This document shows, piece by piece, positions 1 to 5,320 of a stretch of 5,320 nt of DNA. Source of the stretch: Polyangiaceae bacterium (lineage in GTDB: Bacteria > Myxococcota > Polyangia > Polyangiales > Polyangiaceae). The stretch's first letter is position 1; the number at the start of each line of letters is the position of its first letter. The position numbers and the translations under genes were made by a program. Below the pieces are notes generated by a model. That model was not told where the DNA came from. It ran no database searches and worked only from the letters and a program-made list of their open reading frames with translations. Location of the stretch: assembly GCA_025936205.1 (NCBI GenBank), contig JAICTU010000573.1:1-5320 (forward strand), given 5' to 3'.

Positions 1-1796
1 ACCCCGAGCGTCCGGCTCTGGGTGGCGCCGGACGGCAACGTGTACTGGACGATGGCCGCGCCTTCATCCTCGCTTGGAAGAAAGCTGGTCGGCAGCGCGC
101 GGAAGAGCCAGAGCAACCCGGCCCCGAGCGCGAGGTAGCCGCCCAGGAACCACGATCGTCGTCCGATCACGTGCGCCACGCCGCTGCGATAGGCATTCGA
201 GCCGCGCTCGAACGTGCGCTGGAAGCCCTCTCGGAAGTACGTGAAGGGCGCGCGCAAGGTACCGGGCTCCAGTTGCTGCGCCCTGGCCGCAGGCCGCCGC
301 AGCAGCGAGGCCGTGAGCGCCGGGGTGAGCACCAGCGCCACCACCACCGAGAGCAGCATCGAGGAGACGATGGTGATCGAGAACTGCCGGTAGATGACGC
401 CGGTCGAGCCGCCGAAGAACGCCATCGGCAAAAATACGGCCGAGAGCACCAGCGCGATGGCGATCAGCGCGGTCTGAATTTCGCCCATGGACTGCAGCGT
501 CGCGCGCCTTGGACCGAGGCGCGGGTCTTCGTGCATCAGTCGTTCGACGTTTTCGACCACCACGATCGCGTCGTCCACCAGAAGCCCGATCGCCAGCACC
601 AGCCCGAACAGGGTGAGCGTGTTGATGGTAAAGCCGAACAGCGCCAGCACGCCGAATGTGCCGAGCAGCACCACGGGCACGGCGATGGCGGGGATCAGCG
701 TCGCGCGCCAGCTCTGCAGGAACAGAAACATCACCAGAACCACCAGCGCGATGGCCTCGGCCAAGGTCTTGACCACCTCGCCGATGGAGAGTCGGATGAA
801 GTCCGTGCTGTCGCGCGGGAACGCGAACTTGTAGCCGGGGGGGAAGTCCTGCGCTCGCCTGGCGATCTCCGCCTTGACCGTATCCGCCGTTTTCAGCGCA
901 TCTCCGCCCGGCGCCAGCATCACGGCCATGCCCGCGCCGGGGTGCCGGTTCACGCGGGTCAGCGTACTATAGTCCTCATTGCCGAGCTCGACTCGGGCGA
1001 CGTCGGAGAGCAAGACGCGCGAGCCGTCCGGCTGGGTCTTCAGCAAGATCTGGCGGAATTCCTCCGGGGTCTGCAGCCGCGACTTGGCCGTGACGGTGGC
1101 GTTGAGCATCTGCGTCTGGGGCGATGGCTGGGCCCCGATCTGTCCGGCTGCCACCTGGGTGTTTTGTGCAGCGATCGCTGCGTTCACGTCCGACGGCATC
1201 AGGCCAAAGCTCGCGAGCTTGAACGGATCGAGCCAGATGCGCATCGCGTACTGCCCGCCGAAGACGCGCAGGTCACCGACGCCCGGCAAGCGCCCGATCG
1301 GGTCTTGCAGCTCAGAGACGAGGTAGTCCGCGATGTCGCTGCTGGTCTGCCGATCCGTCTCGTCGTAGATGGCCACGATCAGCAAGAAGTCGGGGTTGCT
1401 CTTGGTCACGAGCAGGCCTTGCTGCTGGACCGCCTGCGGCAGCCGCGGCACCGCCTGTTGTACCTTGTTTTGAACCTGCACCTGCGCGATGTCCGGATCG
1501 ACGCCCTTGTCGAACGTGGCCACGATGCTGGCCGAGCCCTGGGAGCTCGAGCTGGAGCTGAAGTACAGGAGGCCGTCGATGCCCACGAGCTGCTGCTCGA
1601 TCACCTGGGTGACGCTGTTCTCCAGCGTCTCGGCGGAGGCGCCCGGGTAGGTGGCCCGGATGTTGACGCTGGTCGGCGCGATATCGGGATATTGCTCGAT
1701 GGGCAGGGACAGGATCGCGCCGGCTCCGCAGAGCATGATCACGATGCCGATCACCCAGGCGAAGATCGGACGGTCGACGAAGATGCGCGAGATCAT
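1..1796 (-). CDS. RND multidrug efflux transporter, HAE1 (AcrB/MexB) family, N-terminal 598 residues (C-terminus beyond window)
   Basis: Inner-membrane, proton-driven pump subunit that would take up drugs or other amphiphiles from the periplasm or outer membrane leaflet and pass them to an outer-membrane channel. The frame is open from the ATG at 1796 to the window edge, covering about 57% of a usual ~1,040-residue protein. Visible in order: TM1 (about residues 11-30, after MISRIFVDRPIFAW), the first periplasmic porter/docking half (about 31-335, with the family-typical DIAQVQVQNK at 103-112 and FGGQYAMRIW at 179-188), TM2-TM6 (about 340-498), a cytoplasmic linker, TM7 (about 545-566), then the second periplasmic half beginning LPSEDEG. 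TM4 carries the proton-relay pair Asp408-Asp409 in GLLVDDAIVVVENVER. Phe137 and Phe179 match two phenylalanines of the AcrB distal binding pocket. The start is fixed because an in-frame TGA lies one codon upstream. No good Shine-Dalgarno precedes it, so translation is probably coupled to the adaptor gene. Substrates cannot be inferred. Confidence 0.96.
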   Translation of the reverse strand, partial: MISRIFVDRPIFAWVIGIVIMLCGAGAILSLPIEQYPDIAPTSVNIRATYPGASAETLENSVTQVIEQQLVGIDGLLYFSSSSSSQGSASIVATFDKGVDPDIAQVQVQNKVQQAVPRLPQAVQQQGLLVTKSNPDFLLIVAIYDETDRQTSSDIADYLVSELQDPIGRLPGVGDLRVFGGQYAMRIWLDPFKLASFGLMPSDVNAAIAAQNTQVAAGQIGAQPSPQTQMLNATVTAKSRLQTPEEFRQILLKTQPDGSRVLLSDVARVELGNEDYSTLTRVNRHPGAGMAVMLAPGGDALKTADTVKAEIARRAQDFPPGYKFAFPRDSTDFIRLSIGEVVKTLAEAIALVVLVMFLFLQSWRATLIPAIAVPVVLLGTFGVLALFGFTINTLTLFGLVLAIGLLVDDAIVVVENVERLMHEDPRLGPRRATLQSMGEIQTALIAIALVLSAVFLPMAFFGGSTGVIYRQFSITIVSSMLLSVVVALVLTPALTASLLRRPAARAQQLEPGTLRAPFTYFREGFQRTFERGSNAYRSGVAHVIGRRSWFLGGYLALGAGLLWLFRALPTSFLPSEDEGAAIVQYTLPSGATQSRTLG

Positions 1797-1799
1797 CGT

Positions 1800-2993
1800 T
1801 CACATCTTGGCGTCTGGGGCGGGGGCGGCCGCCGATTGCTGGGAGGCCGCCGGCTTCTGCTGCGCTGCGACGGCTTTGACGACCTGACCGGGCTTGGCCT
1901 TGTCGGTGCCTTCGACGATCAGGCGATCGCCGGCCTTCAGACCCTCACGCACCAGCCAGCGGTCGCCGATCGTGCGATCGGTCGCCAGCTCGCGCCGCTC
2001 GACCTTTTCGCCTTCTCCCACGACCAGGGCAATGGCATTGCCCTTGGGATCGCGGGACACGCCGGCTTGCGGAGCCAGGATCGCCTCGCGCGCCGTCGCC
2101 TGGCCGACGACCGCTCGCACGTACATGCCGGGCAGCAGGATCCCATTCGGATTTTCGAAGCGCGCTCGCAGCGCCACGCTACCGGTGCTCGGGTCCACCA
2201 CGGCCTCCACAAACTGCAGCTGCCCCACCTGATCGTAGTTGCTGCCGTCGGGCAGCACCAGGTGCACGTCGGCCGAAGCCGGATCCGTTCCTTCGCGAGC
2301 CAGGGAGCGCCGCAGCTCCAGCAGCTCGGCGCTCGATTGCTGCAGGTCCACGAAGATCGGGTCGAGCTGCTGGATGGTCGCGAGGGGAGCCGCCTGGCCA
2401 GCGGTCACCAGCGCCCCGGTGGTGACCAGCGATCGCCCGATGCGTCCGGAGATGGGCGCGGGTACCTGGGTGAAGCGCAGATTGATGGTGGCGGTCTGCA
2501 GCGCGGCGCGCGCCTGTTCCACGGCGGCGCCGGCCTGCGCGGCGGCGGCGCGAGCCTCGGAGTAGTCGAGCTCGCTGACGGCGTGCTCCTGCGCGAGAGG
2601 ACCGAGGCTCTGCGCCTTCACCTGGGCGGCCTCGTTCGCGGCGACCGAGCTGTGCAAATTGGCGCGCGCCTGCGCCAGAGCAGCGCGATAGAGGCGCGCA
2701 TCGATCTGATACAACGTTTGCCCGCGTGTGACTTTCTGGCCCTCTTCGAACAACCGCTTCTGAATGATGCCCGAGACCTGAGGCCTCACCTCCGACGCTT
2801 CGTAGGCCGCGGTTCTGCCCGGCAGCTCCGTCGTGATCACGACGGACTCGGGCTGAAGCACCACGATACCTACCTCGGCGGGCGGAGGAGCAGCAGGGGC
2901 ACTCTGCTGCTTTCGACAACTGCTGACCGTGGCCGCGCTGAGCAGAGCGAGCGCGCCGCAGTAAGCCCGAGCCCGGCGGAGGCGAAGATGCAT
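1800..2993 (-). CDS. Periplasmic adaptor (membrane fusion) lipoprotein of RND efflux pump, AcrA/MexA type
   Basis: Bridges the RND transporter encoded just downstream to an outer-membrane channel. At 397 residues it has the usual family length. The N-terminus is a lipoprotein signal: Arg-rich start (MHLRLRRAR), hydrophobic stretch, then lipobox V-S-S-Cys26, so the mature protein should be lipid-anchored and periplasmic. Then come the first lipoyl half (about 66-98, EVRPQVSGIIQKRLFEEGQ), an alpha-hairpin coiled coil (about 99-165), the second lipoyl half (PISGRIG, about 175-200), a beta-barrel (about 205-290, containing VDPSTGSVALRARFENPNG and LLPGMYVR), a membrane-proximal domain (about 300-370) and an Ala/Gln/Pro-rich tail. 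At the hairpin tip the channel-contacting RLS motif reads Ser129-Leu133-Ser140, so the Arg is absent. The ATG at 2993 has a weak GGAA at -11 to -8. An upstream ATG at 3018 is in another frame. The stop is 3 nt before the transporter ATG, as expected for one operon. Confidence 0.95.
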   Translation of the reverse strand: MHLRLRRARAYCGALALLSAATVSSCRKQQSAPAAPPPAEVGIVVLQPESVVITTELPGRTAAYEASEVRPQVSGIIQKRLFEEGQKVTRGQTLYQIDARLYRAALAQARANLHSSVAANEAAQVKAQSLGPLAQEHAVSELDYSEARAAAAQAGAAVEQARAALQTATINLRFTQVPAPISGRIGRSLVTTGALVTAGQAAPLATIQQLDPIFVDLQQSSAELLELRRSLAREGTDPASADVHLVLPDGSNYDQVGQLQFVEAVVDPSTGSVALRARFENPNGILLPGMYVRAVVGQATAREAILAPQAGVSRDPKGNAIALVVGEGEKVERRELATDRTIGDRWLVREGLKAGDRLIVEGTDKAKPGQVVKAVAAQQKPAASQQSAAAPAPDAKM

Positions 2994-3070
2994 CGCCGAG
3001 TTCCAAAGCAGTTTCCATGCCCCGTGTGGCAGCAGCGATGCGGCTCTCCGCCCGGCTCGTCTTCCGCAAA

Positions 3071-3634
3071 TTAGCTGGGGTTCTTGCCGCTGATGGCGTC
3101 CCGGGCGCGATCGATCATCGATGCAAACGGCCCCATCAGCAGATTCGCCGCGGGCGATTCCACACCCGGGTGTGGCCGCGTGGGTGCGGTCTTCTCGGCG
3201 AACTCGGCCGCGCTGCGCATCTTCTCCAGCCGATCGGCGTCCAGCGCGCCGCCCAGGCGATCGAACTCCTCGCGCTCTTCCGCGTTGGCGTGCATCAGCA
3301 CGTTGCGCTCGAGCAGCTCGAACTCGGTCTTGAACTCGGACGAATGGATGTCGATGGCCTCCAGCTTGGAAAGCACCTTTTTGGCCTTGTTCTCCTCCTG
3401 CAGCCGCGCCTCAATCACGCTGTCGCCATCGGGAAGCGCGCGGCGTGCCGCGGGATGAACGATCTCCTCCTCCGCTGTCTCGTGCACGGCCAGTAGCCGC
3501 CGCAGCGAGTAGAATGCCTCCTCCTTCGCTTTGCCCTCGGCTGCTTTCACGCGCGCGAAGAGCTCTTTGATCTGCTCGTGTTGTTCCTTCAGGAAAGCAA
3601 TCACATCGACGCCGCCACTCATCATCCGTGCCAT
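3071..3634 (-). CDS. Hemerythrin-like (HHE cation-binding domain) protein, 187 aa
   Basis: Predicted soluble, cytoplasmic four-helix-bundle protein with a non-heme di-iron or related metal site. Family members are linked to O2, NO or peroxide sensing, iron handling or stress; the ligand here is not known. Metal-ligand pattern visible: His19 in helix 1 (EQHEQIKELF), His51-x3-Glu55 in helix 2 (HETAEEE, with His60 nearby), and His115-x3-Glu119 in helix 4 (HANAEEREEF). The helix-3 position that is usually His in HHE domains aligns with Glu81 (EENKAKKVL). A tail after about residue 140 includes a Pro/His-rich turn and a probable amphipathic helix and has no recognisable domain. There is no signal peptide or membrane segment. 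The start ATG at 3634 is supported by GAGG at 3645-3642; Met4 and Met5 are alternatives. It lies 77 bp before the adaptor gene on the same strand and downstream of a sigma-54-like site. Family assignment is firm; physiological role is open. Confidence 0.9.
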   Translation of the reverse strand: MARMMSGGVDVIAFLKEQHEQIKELFARVKAAEGKAKEEAFYSLRRLLAVHETAEEEIVHPAARRALPDGDSVIEARLQEENKAKKVLSKLEAIDIHSSEFKTEFELLERNVLMHANAEEREEFDRLGGALDADRLEKMRSAAEFAEKTAPTRPHPGVESPAANLLMGPFASMIDRARDAISGKNPS

Positions 3635-3670
3635 GGTTGAACCTCAGTCGTTGGTGGTGCTCGATCTCTT

Positions 3671-3683
3671 GGAGCGAGGCTCC
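3671..3683 (-). other. Small perfect inverted repeat in the predicted hemerythrin leader
   Basis: GGAGC and GCTCC arms (3671-3675 and 3679-3683) flank a 3-nt loop, 37-49 nt upstream of the hemerythrin-like ATG. If transcription begins near the sigma-54-like site, this would form a hairpin in the 5' leader. It could equally be a short operator or chance; no known motif was recognised. Confidence 0.25.
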
Positions 3684-3706
3684 ACTCGAGCGTTGCCGCC
3701 GGAGGA

Positions 3707-3722
3707 CGCAATCGGCGTGCCG
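3707..3722 (-). promoter_or_regulatory. Candidate sigma-54 (RpoN) -24/-12 promoter for the hemerythrin-like gene
   Basis: The minus strand reads CGGCACGCCGATTGCG. Against the RpoN consensus TGGCACG-N4-TTGCW it matches 10 of 12 specified positions, including the GG and GC dinucleotides at the required 10-bp separation. Only the first T and the final W differ. The predicted start site, about 12 nt past the GC, is near 3696, giving a leader of about 60 nt to the ATG at 3634. No enhancer-binding site or activator gene was recognised. No convincing sigma-70 promoter was seen in the same gap. This is pattern matching only, in GC-rich sequence. Confidence 0.45.
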
Positions 3723-3770
3723 CTCGCGGCGCTTCACGGGGAGCGCCGCGGCTCGCCCCTCAGCGTGGCC

Positions 3771-3786
3771 AAAAGCGCCGCAGGCG
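3771..3786 (-). terminator. Weak candidate terminator after the kinase gene
   Basis: On the minus strand a 4-bp stem CGCC/GGCG with a TGC loop (3786-3776) is followed, after one base, by TTTT (3774-3771), about 50 nt past the kinase stop. The stem and T-run are both very short, so this may not terminate transcription. It is the only hairpin plus T-run I could find in the gap. Confidence 0.2.
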
Positions 3787-3802
3787 AGCGCGAGCGCCAC
3801 CA

Positions 3803-3841
3803 CGCTCAGCGGCGCGCTCCGCCCGGCCGCGCTCAGCGGCG
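3803..3841. repeat. 12-bp direct repeat (cgctcagcggcg), two copies 27 bp apart, spanning the kinase stop codon
   Basis: Identical 12-mers lie at 3803-3814 and 3830-3841. On the minus strand each reads CGCCGCTGAGCG. The upstream copy contains the last two Arg codons and TGA stop of the kinase gene. The offset of 27 bp is a whole number of codons, so the second copy supplies a second in-frame TGA at 3808-3806. It may be a small tandem duplication or chance in GC-rich sequence. Confidence 0.6.
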
Positions 3842-5320
3842 AAGGGCCGCGAACGCGCTGCTCGGCAAGCGCAGCACCAGCTGAAAGGGCCGATAGCCAT
3901 CGTGGGCGCTGCCCGTGAACTCGATGAAGGCATCACCGCCGCGCTGCCGCAACTCGCTGCGCAGGGCATCCAGACCGACGCCGCGCCCGGAGATGCTCGA
4001 TACCTCGGCCGCGCTGCTCACTCCGAACGCGAACACCGCTTCCGCCAGCTCCGCGTCCGAGAGCGAAGGGTGCGCCGCGCGCTCGCGCAATTGATCCAGC
4101 GCCAGGCCGCGTCCGTCATCCGAGAGGCGCAGTTGCACGGAGAGCTCGCCGGGCTCGACCAGCAGCTGGAGCCTGCCTCGGGGCTGTTTGCCGGCGAGCA
4201 AGCGCTGCTCGACCGGCTCGATGCCGTGGTCGAGCGCGTTGCGGAAGGCGTGGGTCAGCGCCTGCTCGAGCGGCGCCGCCCAGTCGTCGGCCAGGGTCCA
4301 GCCGCGCGCCTGGAAATCGAGCTCCGGTGGCGGGCGGCCCAGCTCCTGAGCCAGTGAAGGCAAGCTGCGGCAGGTCTTCTCCAGCAGCTGCTCGAGCGGG
4401 ATCACGTGCTGGCGTTGCACGATCTGTTCGAGCTCCGATACCAGCTGCAGCGGCTGCAGCGTGCCGTCGACTGTCCGGGACAGGGCAGCCTCGACCGCTT
4501 CCATCGCCTGGCGCAGTCCCGAGTCGTGCTGCGCCCAGAGCGGAGCGAGCTTTTCGCGTCCCGTTCGCTCATGATCATCCAGCAACTGCGCGAGTCGGCT
4601 GGAAGCGTCCAGCGCCGCGCTGCGGTTTGGACCATCGTCCCGTTGCCTCAGCCGTGCCAGCCCATCCTCTGCGGCATGCGCGGCATCGGCCAGCTCCGCG
4701 AACCCCAGCGCCCGCGCGCTGCCCTTGATCGTGTGCACACTGCGGAACAGGCCGGGCAGCTCTGCTGCCGCCAGCACGACCGGGTCCATGAGGCGCTCGC
4801 GATCCCGGTTCAGCCAGCGGCGGGCCGCTTCGCAGAAGGTGCTGAACTCGCTCAGACCGGCGGAGAGGATCTGTGCGACGATGCGCGCTTCCCGCTCCGC
4901 CCGCGCGACCTGGTGGGCGAGCCCGCGCACCAGCGTGACGTCGCGCAGAGTCACCAGCACCGAGGCGACGCAGTCCTCTTCGCCGACGATCCAGTTCCAG
5001 TCGACCTCCAGCAGCTGTTCGCTCCCGTCCGGATGCACGCGCGTGAATTCGCGGATCAGGTGCCGTGCATTGGCGTCGGCCAGCAATCGCCGCGTACCGA
5101 AGGCGAACAGCAACGCGCCCGCGTTGCGCTCCAGCTCGTCCGCGCTCAGCCGCGCACCGGCAAACAGCAGCTCGCCCAGCGGCCGTCCCACGATGGCCTC
5201 GGTTCCGAGCAGCTGAGCCAGGTGCAGCGAATACTCGGACTGCACCCGGAGCTCGGAGTCGATCGTTAACACGCCCTGCTGCAGGCCATCCAGAATGGCC
5301 TCGAGCTTGCGCGTCTTGAC
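3833..5320 (-). CDS. CheA-like sensor histidine kinase with PAS-like, Hpt and HATPase domains (N-terminus beyond window)
   Basis: Signalling kinase predicted to bind ATP and phosphorylate a histidine on its own Hpt domain, which would pass phosphate to an unseen response regulator. The frame is open to the window edge, giving 495 visible residues (numbered from the codon at 5320-5318). A short coiled linker (KTRKLEAILDGLQQG) leads to a PAS-like domain (about 17-125, ending VLVTLRDVTLVRGLAHQ). Next is an Hpt domain with the phospho-acceptor motif VHTIKGSARALGF; His196 is the acceptor. After a helical linker comes a CheA-type ATPase: N-box HAFRNALDHGIE (357-368), G1 box DDGRGL (401-406), and GRGVGLD (445-451) preceded by an F-box-like FAFGVSSAAEVSSIS. 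The protein stops right after the ATPase fold at ...LRLPSSAFAALRR, with no CheW-like domain and no receiver. A GTG at 5272 is an internal codon, because PAS-linker sequence continues upstream of it. Sensor input and membrane location lie in the missing N-terminus. Confidence 0.88.
   Translation of the reverse strand, partial: VKTRKLEAILDGLQQGVLTIDSELRVQSEYSLHLAQLLGTEAIVGRPLGELLFAGARLSADELERNAGALLFAFGTRRLLADANARHLIREFTRVHPDGSEQLLEVDWNWIVGEEDCVASVLVTLRDVTLVRGLAHQVARAEREARIVAQILSAGLSEFSTFCEAARRWLNRDRERLMDPVVLAAAELPGLFRSVHTIKGSARALGFAELADAAHAAEDGLARLRQRDDGPNRSAALDASSRLAQLLDDHERTGREKLAPLWAQHDSGLRQAMEAVEAALSRTVDGTLQPLQLVSELEQIVQRQHVIPLEQLLEKTCRSLPSLAQELGRPPPELDFQARGWTLADDWAAPLEQALTHAFRNALDHGIEPVEQRLLAGKQPRGRLQLLVEPGELSVQLRLSDDGRGLALDQLRERAAHPSLSDAELAEAVFAFGVSSAAEVSSISGRGVGLDALRSELRQRGGDAFIEFTGSAHDGYRPFQLVLRLPSSAFAALRR

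Noticed and set aside
1540..1562. Run of six serines (residues 80-85) in the transporter
   Set aside because: The equivalent region in AcrB-type pumps is already Ser-rich, and the six codons are mixed (AGC, TCC, TCG), so this is not a slippage-prone repeat.
1312..1803. 163-codon minus-strand frame starting just before the transporter
   Set aside because: It is an out-of-frame reading of the transporter N-terminus. The correct frame, from ATG 1796, gives clear RND sequence without interruption.
3007..3022. Second sigma-54-like site before the adaptor gene
   Set aside because: It keeps GG-N10-GC and 9 of 12 consensus positions, but the predicted start site would fall at about 2996, leaving only about 3 nt before the ATG at 2993 and cutting out any ribosome-binding site.
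171..3074. 967-codon open frame on the plus strand, antisense to the efflux genes
   Set aside because: It shares codon boundaries with the transporter and adaptor genes, which are in the same phase as each other. In that register a stop arises only where the sense gene uses TTA, CTA or TCA, which are very rare codons here. The translation is low-complexity (Arg/His/Gln/Gly-rich) with no recognisable domain.
3738..3758. GC-rich hairpin (GGG/GAGC paired with GCTC/CCC, one-base bulge) as a terminator
   Set aside because: No T-run follows it on either strand. In a GC-rich gap such a stem is expected by chance.
3411..3803. Possible small secreted protein starting with GTG at 3803 (MVALALACGAFGHAEG)
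   Set aside because: The start looks faintly like a signal peptide, but there is no ribosome-binding site, the frame runs across the hemerythrin-like gene out of phase, and the rest is Arg-rich without domain features.
4406..5269. 287-codon plus-strand open frame antisense to the kinase
   Set aside because: Same codon-aligned artefact. It ends exactly where the kinase uses the rare TTA codon at 5269-5267. The sense strand has clear PAS, Hpt and ATPase motifs.
3833..5272. Start of the kinase at GTG 5272
   Set aside because: The same frame continues to the window edge with a typical coiled linker leading into the PAS-like domain. The GTG is an internal Val codon.

Overview
This is a GC-rich chromosomal stretch, most likely from a Gram-negative bacterium of the Pseudomonadota or a similar high-GC proteobacterial lineage. 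The evidence is an inner-membrane RND pump gene with a lipoprotein periplasmic adaptor, strong G/C bias at third codon positions, and a CheA-like kinase. I cannot name a genus. All four genes lie on the minus strand, so the window reads right to left. The two outer genes run off the window and are incomplete.

Layout in transcription order: (1) 5320-3833 is a sensor kinase lacking its N-terminus, with a PAS-like domain, an Hpt phosphotransfer domain and a CheA-type ATPase domain. (2) 3832-3635 is a 198-bp non-coding gap. It holds a duplicated end-of-gene motif, weak hairpins and, notably, a good match to a sigma-54 (RpoN) -24/-12 promoter pointing at the next gene. (3) 3634-3071 is a 187-residue hemerythrin-like (HHE) protein. 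(4) After a 77-bp gap, 2993-1800 is a 397-residue AcrA/MexA-type periplasmic adaptor lipoprotein. (5) 1796-1 is the first 598 residues of an AcrB/MexB-type HAE1 RND transporter, whose ATG lies 3 nt past the adaptor stop in the same reading frame.

The adaptor and transporter form a standard tripartite efflux operon. No outer-membrane channel gene and no local repressor gene are visible; either could lie outside the window. The hemerythrin gene could be the first gene of that operon or a separate unit. The kinase has no visible receiver domain or response-regulator partner, so its phosphorelay target is unknown.

I see no mobile element, CRISPR array, RNA gene or clearly new system. The points most worth checking are the sigma-54-like site before the hemerythrin gene, the missing arginine of the RLS channel-docking motif in the adaptor, the Glu in place of the usual third-helix His in the hemerythrin-like protein, and the CheW-less CheA-like architecture of the kinase.
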